64,000 bases of DNA from a bacterium (lineage in GTDB: Bacteria; Electryoneota; RPQS01), in NCBI GenBank assembly GCA_036504735.1, contig DASXUQ010000017.1, positions 97,349 to 161,348 of the forward strand, given 5' to 3'. This document shows positions 8,880-16,730 of this stretch, in pieces. Positions within the stretch are counted from its first letter, which is position 1. Each line of letters starts with the position of its first letter. Position numbers and translations under genes: made by a program. The notes beneath the pieces were generated by a model. That model was given only the letters and a program-made list of their open reading frames with translations, was not told where the DNA came from and did no database searches.

Positions 8880-9839
8880 ATGGCCCAGAAGAAGATTATT
8901 GCGGTTATCAGAGCCACCGGCGCACAGGGCGGCGGACTGGTGCAAGCGATTCTGAATGACAAGAGCGGAGAGTTTGTGGCGCGGGCAATCACGCGCAATG
9001 TGAACTCGGACAAGGCCAAGGCGCTGAAGGCGGCAGGAGTGGACGTGGTGGCGGCCGATCTGGATGATGTGAACAGTCTGACGGCGGCCTTCAAGGGCGC
9101 GTATGGCGCGTTTTGCGTGACCAATTTCTGGGAGCATTTCTCCGCCGAGAAGGAGATTGCTCAGGTGAAGAATATGGCCACGGCGGCGAAGGCCGCGAAT
9201 GTGAAGCACGTTATCTGGTCCACGCTCGAAGACACGCGCAACCTCGTGCCGCTGAGTGACAACCGTATGCCGACGCTGCATGAAAAATACAAGGTGCCGC
9301 ATTTCGACGGCAAGGGCGAGAGCAATCATTTCTTCACCGACCTCGGCGTGCCGACCACCTTTCTCAACACCTCATTTTACTGGGAGAATTTCATCTACTT
9401 CGGCATGGGGCCGGTTCGCGGACAAGACGGCGTGCTGGGCATCACCTTCCCCATGGGCAGCAAACCGCTCCCCGGAATCGGCGCGGAAGACATCGGCAAG
9501 AGTGCCTATGGAATTTTCAAGCGCGGCAGCGAGTTCATCGGCAAGACCGTGGGGATTATGGGTCAAGCCCTCACCGGCGCCCAGATGGCCGAAGCCATGA
9601 GCAAGGCTCTGGGACAACCCGTGCGCTATAACGATGTCCCGGCGGATGTATTTCGCAGCTTCGGTTTTCCGGGCGCGGACGATCTGGGTAACATGTTTCA
9701 GTACAAGCGCGATTTCAACGAGCAATTCGTGGGCGGACGCAGTCTGGCATTGACGCGGACGTTGAATCCCGAGGTGAAGACATTCGACGCGTGGCTGGCC
9801 GAGTACGGCCGCATGATTCCGGTACCGGAGATGGCGTGA
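8880..9839 (+). CDS. NmrA/HSCARG-family NAD(P)-binding protein
   Basis: A 319-residue protein of the atypical short-chain dehydrogenase (NmrA/HSCARG) group, thought to sense or bind NADP(H); many members lack enzyme activity. ATG at 8880 follows AAAGGA (8869-8874) at five bases. The N-terminal Rossmann motif is unusual: family members have G-A-T-G-A-Q-G-G, and here the first Gly is Arg (IRATGAQGGG), a single-base change from GGA to AGA. The remaining family features are present (VKHVIWSTLED, the TTFLNTSFYWENF stretch, C-terminal EYGRMIPV). It is transcribed divergently from the paralogue operon. A TTGACA hexamer at 8823-8828 may belong to its promoter, but the -10 is weak. A hairpin terminator follows. 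Confidence 0.85.
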   Translation: MAQKKIIAVIRATGAQGGGLVQAILNDKSGEFVARAITRNVNSDKAKALKAAGVDVVAADLDDVNSLTAAFKGAYGAFCVTNFWEHFSAEKEIAQVKNMATAAKAANVKHVIWSTLEDTRNLVPLSDNRMPTLHEKYKVPHFDGKGESNHFFTDLGVPTTFLNTSFYWENFIYFGMGPVRGQDGVLGITFPMGSKPLPGIGAEDIGKSAYGIFKRGSEFIGKTVGIMGQALTGAQMAEAMSKALGQPVRYNDVPADVFRSFGFPGADDLGNMFQYKRDFNEQFVGGRSLALTRTLNPEVKTFDAWLAEYGRMIPVPEMA

Positions 9840-9865
9840 TCGCCTGCTGGATGATTGAAATGCAG

Positions 9866-9896
9866 CGCGCGAGGCAAGAGCTTCGCGCGTTTGTTT
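9866..9896 (+). terminator. Intrinsic terminator after the NmrA-family gene
   Basis: A 7-bp perfect stem CGCGCGA (9866-9872) and TCGCGCG (9883-9889) with a TTTGTTTT tail, 26 bases after the stop codon. Confidence 0.7.
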
Positions 9897-9917
9897 TGTG
9901 GTTGAGTCCATCATAAG

Positions 9918-9946
9918 AAAGAGCGCGACTTGCGCCGCGCTCTTTT
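9918..9946. terminator. Bidirectional terminator between convergent genes
   Basis: A 10-bp perfect stem, AAAGAGCGCG (9918-9927) with CGCGCTCTTT (9936-9945). A/T flanks on both sides allow use in either direction, by the NmrA gene or by the protease gene ending at 9995. Confidence 0.7.
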
Positions 9947-9994
9947 GAATTCAGCCAAAGGGCTAAAGCCCCTTGCCCACATGCAGAGTGTACG

Positions 9995-11887
9995 TTACTT
10001 CGCAGCCATGCCGGCCAGAAGTTCGAAAGACTTCTTGGGGTTGATGAGCATGATCTTGCGCTCGCCGGCCTTCTTCTCGTCGCAGCCCTTGATGATCAGG
10101 TCTTTGGCTTGCGCGACGGTCAGATCGGACTTCTTGGCAAAGAGCTTCGCCGCGAGGTTCATGACGTTCGGGGAGGACATGGACGTGCCCGAAAGCTTCA
10201 TCTCATCGCCGCCGGGGACATAGCTCAACACTTCAAAACCGTTGGCGTACACGTCGGTGCGGCCAAAGCTGGTGAAGCTGGTTTCGTCGCCGGCCTGATC
10301 CACCGCGCCCACCGTCAGCATGTTGGGCAGCTCGAAGGAGCTGGGATAGAACTCGTCGAACTTGACGTCGTTGTTCTCGTTGCCGGCCGCGGTGACGAAC
10401 AGAATGTTCGGCGCGTTCTTGATAGCATCGAACAGCGCGACGCGGGTGATCTCGAAGATCTCGCGGGCTTTAGCCTTGCGCTCTTCGGGAGTCTTGCCCC
10501 AGTTGTTGGCTTCAAGGGCGCCTTCGACGCTGGCCAATGAATTGCCCCAGCTCATATTGACGACGCGCACGTTGTGCTTCTTGAAATACTCCACCGTAGC
10601 CTTCTCGGCCTTGGCTTCCTTCTGGGCCAGTTCCGCCGTCGGCAGTTCGGGCATCATGTGATAATCAAAGGTGATGCGGGCGGCAAGAATCTGCGCCAGC
10701 GCGTTGCCGCGGGAGGCGATACCCGCCACGTGGGTGCCGTGGCAGTAGTTGCCGTACTTGCCGATATTTTCGAACACGGGCTTCATCGAATCGGGCGGCA
10801 TGGACTTCATCAGTTCCTTGACTTCCTTCGCTTCCGGACTGTCAATGTTGGAGCCGATGTCTTCCAGACCCTTCATCCGGCGCTGCAGCGTGGGGCGTTC
10901 GGTCTTCACATCGCCCACGGGATAGAGCAGGGAGGTTTCCTTGTCCGAATGCAGACCCCAGGCGATACCGTGCACGTCATCCACGAAGCCGTTCTTGTCG
11001 TCGTCCTTTTTGTTGTTCGGGATTTCCTTGGTGTTGGTCCACATCTTGGTCTTGAAGATGTCGGCGTCCACACCGCTGTCCCACACGGCCATGACGACAG
11101 GTTTACCGTCTTTTTCGGTCAGCGTCACGTCGCGGTCAGCCCAAATGTCCGGCTTCGGCGCGGCGGCCTTGGCCTTCTCGTCGATGTAAGCGGTATAGAC
11201 GGCGGCGGCATCATCTTTGAGCGGCAGAATCTGGCGATAGGTAAACGCCGCGCCGATCAGACCGAGGGCCATATCCTTGCTCATCTCGCCCTTGCTCTTG
11301 TCGAGGACGGGCTGCACACCGGCTTCCATTCCGCCGATGGTCATGTTCTTGGACATCATCTCATAGCTGCCCTTGGCGGACTTGATATTGTCCTGCACGA
11401 GGTCATAGGGCAGGGGATCCAGCAGTTTGCGCAGTTCGGTGCGGAAAGCGGCGGGCATATCGGGATTGCCGCTCTGCTTGGCCTTGACCATCGCCACCGC
11501 GACCATGCCCATCGTCAGCTTGATGGGTTCTTTGATCTCCAGTTCCTTGCGCTTGGCGAGGTAATTAAGGTAGACATCATACTTGCCCTGCAGCAATGCC
11601 ACGGTGCCCAGCGAGGCATAATAGCCCTGGAGCGTGGACTTGTCCTGAATGTCGTACTTGGAAAGATCGTCTTCCAGATCCTTCTTGACTTCACTCGCCA
11701 GTTTCATGATGGCCGCGCTGTCATCCAGAAACTGCACGGCTTTCATGCTGATCTTGTACGTATGACGGGGCAGATCATCGGCCTTTTCGACCTTGATCTT
11801 ATCTCCCGCCAGAACCGGTTGACAAAATGCGGCCAACAGCAACGCGGCCATGGCCAGTGCCGTGCAGGCAAACGCAAAGCGTTTCAT
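9995..11887 (-). CDS. Exported subtilisin-like serine protease (family S8)
   Basis: A 630-residue protein. ATG at 11887 gives a clean signal peptide (residues 1-28, ending VLAG). A roughly 230-residue helical region rich in Lys/Asp precedes the catalytic domain and may be a propeptide or a specific N-domain. The S8 triad is complete: Asp270 in AVWDSGVD, His383 in CHGTHVAG and Ser569 in SGTSMSSP. The oxyanion Asn503 is in TAAGNENN. Between Asp and His there is a long insert with DDDKNGFVDDVHG, a likely calcium-binding loop. No sorting tail follows the catalytic domain. It probably acts in the periplasm or outside the cell. A strong promoter lies at 12030-12058, leaving a leader of about 135 bases. 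Confidence 0.92.
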   Translation of the reverse strand: MKRFAFACTALAMAALLLAAFCQPVLAGDKIKVEKADDLPRHTYKISMKAVQFLDDSAAIMKLASEVKKDLEDDLSKYDIQDKSTLQGYYASLGTVALLQGKYDVYLNYLAKRKELEIKEPIKLTMGMVAVAMVKAKQSGNPDMPAAFRTELRKLLDPLPYDLVQDNIKSAKGSYEMMSKNMTIGGMEAGVQPVLDKSKGEMSKDMALGLIGAAFTYRQILPLKDDAAAVYTAYIDEKAKAAAPKPDIWADRDVTLTEKDGKPVVMAVWDSGVDADIFKTKMWTNTKEIPNNKKDDDKNGFVDDVHGIAWGLHSDKETSLLYPVGDVKTERPTLQRRMKGLEDIGSNIDSPEAKEVKELMKSMPPDSMKPVFENIGKYGNYCHGTHVAGIASRGNALAQILAARITFDYHMMPELPTAELAQKEAKAEKATVEYFKKHNVRVVNMSWGNSLASVEGALEANNWGKTPEERKAKAREIFEITRVALFDAIKNAPNILFVTAAGNENNDVKFDEFYPSSFELPNMLTVGAVDQAGDETSFTSFGRTDVYANGFEVLSYVPGGDEMKLSGTSMSSPNVMNLAAKLFAKKSDLTVAQAKDLIIKGCDEKKAGERKIMLINPKKSFELLAGMAAK

Positions 11888-12241
11888 ACCAGAGACTCCG
11901 GAAAAGGGCTTGTTTGGAGAAAAAGGTGATACAATCGTCTCGTGTCGAAGCAAAAATCTTAGAGACTGAAAATAGTGCCGTTACGCTTCTCCGATACGTA
12001 AACGGCGAACAAATGCAAAGTATCTTTTCATCATAATGAAAATTATGGAGATTGTCAAGTCATCACGCGCAATGCGACGCACTTGGCGGGCACCGACTAA
12101 CTCGGAAACCAAAAGAGAAATCCTGCCGTACTAAATAGGGACCGTGGCCGTTCCGGGCATTGCGAACAGCCTGCGGTTCAATGTACTTTTTCAGAAAGAG
12201 GGGGATTTATGGACCACAGCTACGGATCAGGAGGACGCGTC
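11888..12241. other. Intergenic region, 354 bases
   Basis: Holds the promoter of the S8 protease (12030-12058, minus strand) and the ribosome site of the small basic protein gene (AGGAGGA, 12229-12235). In 12059-12208 I see no gene or recognisable RNA. Confidence 0.6.
12030..12058 (-). promoter_or_regulatory. Strong sigma70-type promoter of the S8 protease gene
   Basis: Minus strand: TTGACA (12053-12058), a 17-base spacer and TATGAT (12030-12035). This is one of the best consensus matches in the window. Confidence 0.75.
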
Positions 12242-12343
12242 ATGCCAAAACGTGCGAAGAAGAAGTCGAAAGGCCGTAACACGGGCGGTACCAGTAAGAA
12301 GATGCGCAATCGTAAGTTGATAGAGGAGTCGGACGAAACATAA
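12242..12343 (+). CDS. Very small, highly basic protein (33 residues)
   Basis: The ATG at 12242 follows an ideal ribosome site AGGAGGA (12229-12235) at six bases. The product is 33 residues with about one third Lys/Arg: it opens MPKRAKKKSKGR, continues through KKMRNRK and ends acidic (EESDET). An in-frame ATG at 12209, also preceded by a purine-rich run, would give 44 residues. The composition suggests binding to nucleic acid, but no family is recognised. The next coding gene downstream also begins MP-basic and is lysine-rich, so the two may be related in role. The strong Shine-Dalgarno match is the main evidence. Confidence 0.5.
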   Translation: MPKRAKKKSKGRNTGGTSKKMRNRKLIEESDET

Positions 12344-13011
12344 AGGGCTGCTGAGAGCGAGTTTTCAGAACATGGAGCCTGCAGAGTATAAGCAAGATCT
12401 TTGAAGCGGGAAGCGAGGGTAGTTCTATGGTTGCCATAAAACAGGGCACTCGAGAATGCCATACTGAGAATCAACCGCAGCGGACATTGCTTCTTTTTGG
12501 CCTGTCCCCCGCACATGGACCGTCCAGCGGCGGAGGCCGGGTTCCGTCAGGCGCATTTCTTCACTGTGACCCGGATAGACTTCTTCTGCCGGTCATGACA
12601 GAGCATATGATCACGTCGGATGACTTGGCCTCCTTCGAGGTCTCCTCCGCCGCGCGAGACAGTCTTCTGCAGTAACGCGGTCGGATCGGGAGATTGAGTA
12701 ACGCCTCTCTTATTTTCGAGTTGTGATTCACTTTCCCGTTCTGAACGGATCAACCCCTTCACACGCCCTTCCGATGAGGAGGGGCGTGGCTTTTTTATAA
12801 GTCATGCAGACTCGCATTCTTATGTGCCGCGTAGTACGTAAGAACAAAATTTTGCCGTTGGAAACCTGAGCAAAAGGCTATGCGTTTTATAATCGTATAC
12901 ATTAGGTCCTATTGCTTAGATGCAAGTGCGTTGATGTTGGAATAGGTGAGATCAAGCAATGGCTTGAGACTGGGCGCGCTTGTAGTAGAGAGAACGGAAG
13001 GAGATGCCATC
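12344..13011. other. Intergenic region, 668 bases, no clear gene
   Basis: Contains a strong plus-strand terminator (12761-12796) about 420 bases after the small basic gene, so either a long 3' leader or an unrecognised transcript ends there. An isolated TATAAT lies at 12888-12893 without a good -35, and AAGGAG (12998-13003) precedes the next gene. A possible 82-codon frame at 12427-12675 has no protein-like features and is not called. Confidence 0.5.
12761..12796 (+). terminator. Strong intrinsic terminator
   Basis: A 10-bp stem (ACGCCCTTCC 12763-12772 with GGAGGGGCGT 12778-12787, one G-T pair), five-base loop, then six T (12791-12796). Confidence 0.85.
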
Positions 13012-13518
13012 ATGCCGCTTAAACGAGGCAAGGGTAAAGAGACGCAGCAGGAAAACATCCGCGAGTTGGTGCACGACTGGGAGGATACCGGCACAATCGG
13101 CACATCCCGTCCGCCGAATAAGAAGAAAGCCGTCAAGCAGGCGGTCGCGATTTCCTACAGTGAAGCGCGGCGTTCCGGCGCGAAGATCCCCAAACGCGGT
13201 GCCAGTGCTCCCCGTCTGTCGAAGGGGTCGACCGGCAATGCCACCAGTTCTTCCCGCAATTCGGCGGGCAAGAGTTCTTCAACCAGAAAATCCTCCAGCA
13301 CAAAGGACAAGCCCGTGAGCCGTGCGGCAGGCCGTTCTGCCGGCAGCCCATCGACCACAACGTCGAGACCCAAATCCAAATCTTCAACCACGCGTGCTCC
13401 GCGTAAGACAACGTCTGCGGCGCGCAGTGGCGGCACGAAGAGATCTACCACATCCGGCGGGGCAAAGAAGGGCGGCCCCAAGAAAGGGACCAGCCGCAGC
13501 AGCCGGAGTGGGAGTTAA
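13012..13518 (+). CDS. DUF6496-like protein with a long Ser/Lys/Arg-rich histone H1-like tail
   Basis: A 168-residue protein. ATG at 13012 has AAGGAG eight bases upstream. Residues 1-65 resemble the small DUF6496 family, with the pattern G-T, a basic stretch, then KQAVAISYSEARRSG. Residues 65-168 are low complexity, made of Ser, Thr, Lys, Arg, Gly and Ala with many SSS, TRK and KKG groups, like the tails of bacterial histone H1-like proteins. This implies an unstructured, strongly positive DNA- or RNA-binding tail. Role in nucleoid structure or stress is inferred from composition. It is followed only by a weak hairpin (13523-13536). Confidence 0.75.
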   Translation: MPLKRGKGKETQQENIRELVHDWEDTGTIGTSRPPNKKKAVKQAVAISYSEARRSGAKIPKRGASAPRLSKGSTGNATSSSRNSAGKSSSTRKSSSTKDKPVSRAAGRSAGSPSTTTSRPKSKSSTTRAPRKTTSAARSGGTKRSTTSGGAKKGGPKKGTSRSSRSGS

Positions 13519-13947
13519 GCTCACACGCAGGCGTGTTTATTCAGGCACGCCCTGCTTTACATAAAACACCGCGCCGTGTCCCACGCTATCGTGGCCGCAC
13601 GGCACGCAGCGGCGAAGGCCGTTGCGAGGGTCCGGTTCGGGCGATATACACCCGGGCCGAACCCGCCGCACCTTATTATTTACTACTTTAGTTACTATAA
13701 AATGCCCGGTGCAGCGAAAGCCGAAATTCGTGAAGAAAACAACTCGATTATTGCCTGTCGTTTTCATCCTCTTTAACCGCCGGCTCAGGAGAAGTCAACA
13801 GGGGCGTCGATTTCCCAGATGAGTGTTGCGCACGGGGCCCGGCTCGGGACGCAGTGACGTTCGGACGGGCAGATGCGCCATGACATCGGCTGGCATTATT
13901 ATCCCTTTGGGGTCTGAATACTCGCGGCACTTGCAATTCTGGACAAA
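13519..13947. other. Intergenic region, 429 bases, hairpins but no gene
   Basis: There is a short hairpin (ACACG 13523-13527 with CGTGT 13532-13536) with a T-rich tail after the DUF6496-like gene. A second hairpin (GGTTCGG 13634-13640 with CCGAACC 13657-13663) precedes an AT-rich stretch. I recognise no RNA family and no coding frame. Confidence 0.5.
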
Positions 13948-13974
13948 ATGACATACCTTTTCAGCCTATGCTGA
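13948..13974 (+). promoter_or_regulatory. Possible eight-codon leader ORF overlapping the beta-helix gene start
   Basis: ATG at 13948 opens M-T-Y-L-F-S-L-C and stops at 13972-13974, overlapping the ATG at 13968 in another frame. It runs through the left arm of the hairpin at 13951-13984, so ribosomes reading it could open the stem. Its ribosome site is weak (GGA, 13941-13943). Confidence 0.3.
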
Positions 13975-13990
13975 AAAGGTATGTTTTTTT
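13951..13990 (+). terminator. Terminator-like hairpin containing the start codon of the beta-helix gene
   Basis: A perfect 15-bp stem (13951-13965 with 13970-13984), a four-base loop (CTAT) and a run of T (13984-13990). The ATG of the downstream gene (13968-13970) lies in the loop and the first base of the right arm. It may be an attenuator or a translational switch, or an ordinary terminator whose stem was recruited as the gene start. Confidence 0.65.
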
Positions 13991-15155
13991 ATCCCTGTTT
14001 GTAACAGGACTCGCTCTCAGTGCCCAGGCCGATATGTCTCTGGTCAGCGGCGATTTGCAGCAGGCGATCAACACGGCGGCGGATGGCGACACGCTGATTC
14101 TGACGCCGGGCCGCTATGTGGCCGAAGCCCATGCGTACACCGAGACATTGTGCGGCAATTGCCAGGAACAGCAGACCGAGGTGAAGGCCACATACGGTTT
14201 TGTGATTGACGCCAAGCGGCTCTATCTGCGCGCTCAGAAAAAATCCAGTCAGGTGATTCTGGACACACGCGCAGGCTACGGTATGCTGGTGCTGAACTCG
14301 CAGGGGACGGTGATCGAGAACATGACGATCACCGGCGGCGTGCGCGATGCGGACGGGCGGGCTACGGATGCAGCGGTGGTGGTGAAGGGATCCGCCGTTA
14401 CCTTGCGCCGCTGTCTGATCGGACCGAATAAAAATTTCAAGGATTCCACGATTATCGGTATCTGTGGCGTGGCGGTGCGGGAAGGCGGCGACGCGCGCAT
14501 CGAATATTGCATGATCAAAGGCAACTCGTGGGATGGCGTGGCGCTCTATCGCGGCGCAACGGCGCAGATCCACGATTGTGGCATTGATTCGGGGCGGGGA
14601 GTCGGCATTGGTGTGACGTGGGATGCCACGGCTATGGTGCTGCGCAACCGGATTTCCCACTACTGGAAGGGCATCGGTTCCTTCGGCACCGCGACCGTGA
14701 TTGCACGGAACAATACGGTGGTCGATAATCTCGGCTGGGGAATCATCGCCAGCGGAGCGAGCACGATGATTGCCGAGAACAACATCTCGGTCCACAACGG
14801 CAACTGCGGCATGGCGGTGTGGAACAAAGGCGCGCGCGGCCGCATGGTCAACAACATCTTAGCCTTCAACGGCTGGCGCAAAGAGTGGGTATGTCCTTGC
14901 GTCGGCTTCTGGAATCAGGAGAGCGATACCGCCGGCTGGGTGATCTCCCACAACATCGTCTGGGATAACGGCGCGGGCAATGTGCGCAGTGTGGACTCGG
15001 CCATGTTCATAGCGGCGGATCCGCAGTTCGCCGATTCCGTGAAGTACGTCCCCAGGGCGGCGGCAATCAAGGACGGCGATCCGGATCTTTCGAATCCGGA
15101 TGGCACGCGTTCGGTGATCGGTATTTATGGGGGACCGCAGGCGAAGAAGCCTTGA
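13968..15155 (+). CDS. Exported right-handed beta-helix (pectate-lyase fold) protein
   Basis: A 395-residue protein with a typical signal peptide (YVFLSLFVTGLALSAQA). The remainder consists of successive parallel beta-helix rungs with the patterns IENMTITGG, LRRCLIG, IEYCMIKGNSWDGVAL, NNTVVDNLGWGIIASG and NNISVHNGNCGM, like the NosD/DUF1565 group. Such proteins are often polysaccharide lyases or cell-surface proteins, but I see no catalytic residues that fix an activity. ATG at 13968 is the only start that gives the signal peptide. It lies in the loop of a perfect hairpin and has no clear Shine-Dalgarno, so translation is probably coupled or controlled. A terminator follows at 15190. Confidence 0.82.
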   Translation: MLKRYVFLSLFVTGLALSAQADMSLVSGDLQQAINTAADGDTLILTPGRYVAEAHAYTETLCGNCQEQQTEVKATYGFVIDAKRLYLRAQKKSSQVILDTRAGYGMLVLNSQGTVIENMTITGGVRDADGRATDAAVVVKGSAVTLRRCLIGPNKNFKDSTIIGICGVAVREGGDARIEYCMIKGNSWDGVALYRGATAQIHDCGIDSGRGVGIGVTWDATAMVLRNRISHYWKGIGSFGTATVIARNNTVVDNLGWGIIASGASTMIAENNISVHNGNCGMAVWNKGARGRMVNNILAFNGWRKEWVCPCVGFWNQESDTAGWVISHNIVWDNGAGNVRSVDSAMFIAADPQFADSVKYVPRAAAIKDGDPDLSNPDGTRSVIGIYGGPQAKKP

Positions 15156-15179
15156 AGGATGAAGGATGAAGGATGAAGG
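15154..15179 (+). repeat. Short tandem repeat of a 7-mer (GAAGGAT)
   Basis: Three full copies plus a partial one, beginning within the stop codon of the beta-helix gene. Confidence 0.7.
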
Positions 15180-15189
15180 CAGAGGTGTG

Positions 15190-15220
15190 CGGGCGAACCC
15201 AAGGTTCGCCCGTTTCTTGT
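15190..15220 (+). terminator. Intrinsic terminator after the beta-helix gene
   Basis: A 10-bp perfect stem (CGGGCGAACC 15190-15199 with GGTTCGCCCG 15203-15212), a three-base loop and a TTTCTTGT tail. Confidence 0.75.
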
Positions 15221-15226
15221 ATCGCT

Positions 15227-16720
15227 CTATTTGAGCAGCAGCATTTTTTGGATGGCGGTGAAGCGGACGGCGCGGAGGCGGCAGAGATAGATTCCGGAAG
15301 GGAGCTGGCTGCCGTCGAATGTCACCGCGTGATGTCCGGCGGCTTCGGCGCCATGCGCGAGGGTGGCGACGCGCTGCCCGAAGATGTTGTACACTCCGAG
15401 GTCTACCGGTCCTGTTGATGCGAGGTCAAAGGAAACTTGCGTAACGGGATTGAAGGGATTCGGATTATTGGCGTAGAGCCGGAAGCCTGTAGGCGGATCG
15501 TCCCGCGCCGATCCCGTCGATGTGGCGCGGGGAACAATCTTGAACACGCTCCCTTGATTCAGATCACAGATGTAGAGTTCGCCCTGCGCATCCTCGCCGA
15601 AAGAAGAGATCGCCTGAATGGTTTGTCCACCTCCCGGAGCAAGTTCCGCGGTGCGTTCCTGAAAGTCGGACTGCTGACCGTTTTGATAACGGAAGGACCA
15701 GATGCGGGCGGAGCAGTAGTCGGCAAAGAAGTAGGTGCCGGCAAGATCGGGGATAGCCGAGCCGCGATAGACATAGCCTCCGGTGATGGAGCAGCCGACA
15801 TTGTGGCCGTACTCATGGATCGGATGCACCAATCCACCGGGATCGCAGTTCTGCGGCGGATTGTAGCAATGATTGCCTTCCATCAGCCGCCAGCCATAAT
15901 TTTGCAGGCCGCGCACATTGGCCGGCTGAACATCCACTTCTTCCCAGCGGTCTTGTCCGACGTCGCCGATATACAGATCGTGTGTTTGCCGGTCGAAGCT
16001 GAAGCGCCACGGGTTGCGCAATCCCTTGGCCCAGATCTCGGGGCGACCTTCCTGCGAATTGGCGAAGGGGTTATCCGGCGGGATGGCATAGGGCGAGCCT
16101 TGATGCACATCTATCCGCAGCAGCTTACCCAGCAGCGTGGTATCGCTCTGTGCACGGTTGCCGGGATCGCCGCCGCTGCCGCCGTCTCCGGTGCCGAAGT
16201 AAAAGAAGCCATCGGGACCGAAGGTGATCATGCCACCGTTGTGGTTTTGATAGGGGTGGGGAATGGTCAGCAGAATTTGAGCGCTGGCGGGGTCGGCGTT
16301 GTCACTGTTGGTGGCATGATAGCGGGAAATCACAATCCAGCCATCGCCGCCGCGAGTGTAGTAGATGTAGAAAGTTCCGTTGGCGGAAAATTGTGGATCG
16401 AAAGCCAGACCCAGCAGTCCCTGCTCCACGTAGCCGGTTTCAACAAGCGAACGGACATCCAGAAAGGTCCCGCTGATCTGGCCGTTCTGCAGGACTTTGA
16501 TTCGGCCTCCGCGTTCCACGATATAGAGACGTCCCGCATCTCCGGGAGCATACGTGATAAACAGAGGCTGCTGCAGTCCGGTTGCCACGCGAACCGTCGT
16601 AATGGCACTGGCAGTGGGTGCCAGAAGCCAAGACGCCAGAATGCCCAGAAGCCAAAGTGAAGGCATAAGACTCATGGCGTGAAACTTGAAAGACCTAACA
16701 ATCGGGCTTCTCGGATTCAT
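15227..16720 (-). CDS. PQQ-type glucose/sorbosone dehydrogenase homologue with C-terminal sorting domain
   Basis: A 497-residue exported protein. ATG at 16720 has GAAGGAG at a normal distance; the frame is open further upstream without a ribosome site. After the signal peptide (ending PTASA) comes the six-bladed GSDH propeller, about residues 35-400. Typical signatures are EQGLLGLAFDPQF, the HNGG and GDGGSGGDPGNRAQ loops, KGLRNPWRFSFD and IGDVGQDRWEEVD. The last 80 residues form a Y-N-P-F-N-P type sorting domain (NNPNPFNPVTQVSF to QKMLLLK), used for secretion or surface anchoring in FCB bacteria. It lies ten bases downstream of a paralogue with the same core. The expected role is periplasmic sugar or aldose oxidation; substrate unknown. 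Confidence 0.88.
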   Translation of the reverse strand: MNPRSPIVRSFKFHAMSLMPSLWLLGILASWLLAPTASAITTVRVATGLQQPLFITYAPGDAGRLYIVERGGRIKVLQNGQISGTFLDVRSLVETGYVEQGLLGLAFDPQFSANGTFYIYYTRGGDGWIVISRYHATNSDNADPASAQILLTIPHPYQNHNGGMITFGPDGFFYFGTGDGGSGGDPGNRAQSDTTLLGKLLRIDVHQGSPYAIPPDNPFANSQEGRPEIWAKGLRNPWRFSFDRQTHDLYIGDVGQDRWEEVDVQPANVRGLQNYGWRLMEGNHCYNPPQNCDPGGLVHPIHEYGHNVGCSITGGYVYRGSAIPDLAGTYFFADYCSARIWSFRYQNGQQSDFQERTAELAPGGGQTIQAISSFGEDAQGELYICDLNQGSVFKIVPRATSTGSARDDPPTGFRLYANNPNPFNPVTQVSFDLASTGPVDLGVYNIFGQRVATLAHGAEAAGHHAVTFDGSQLPSGIYLCRLRAVRFTAIQKMLLLK

Positions 16721-16730
16721 GGCTTCTCCT

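Noticed and set aside
10574-11929. A 451-codon plus-strand frame opposite the subtilisin-like protease
   Set aside because: The minus strand encodes a complete S8 triad; the opposite frame has no domain or ribosome site.
12427-12675. An 82-codon frame between the two basic proteins
   Set aside because: No ribosome site, domain or hydrophobic pattern; kept only as part of the unexplained region.
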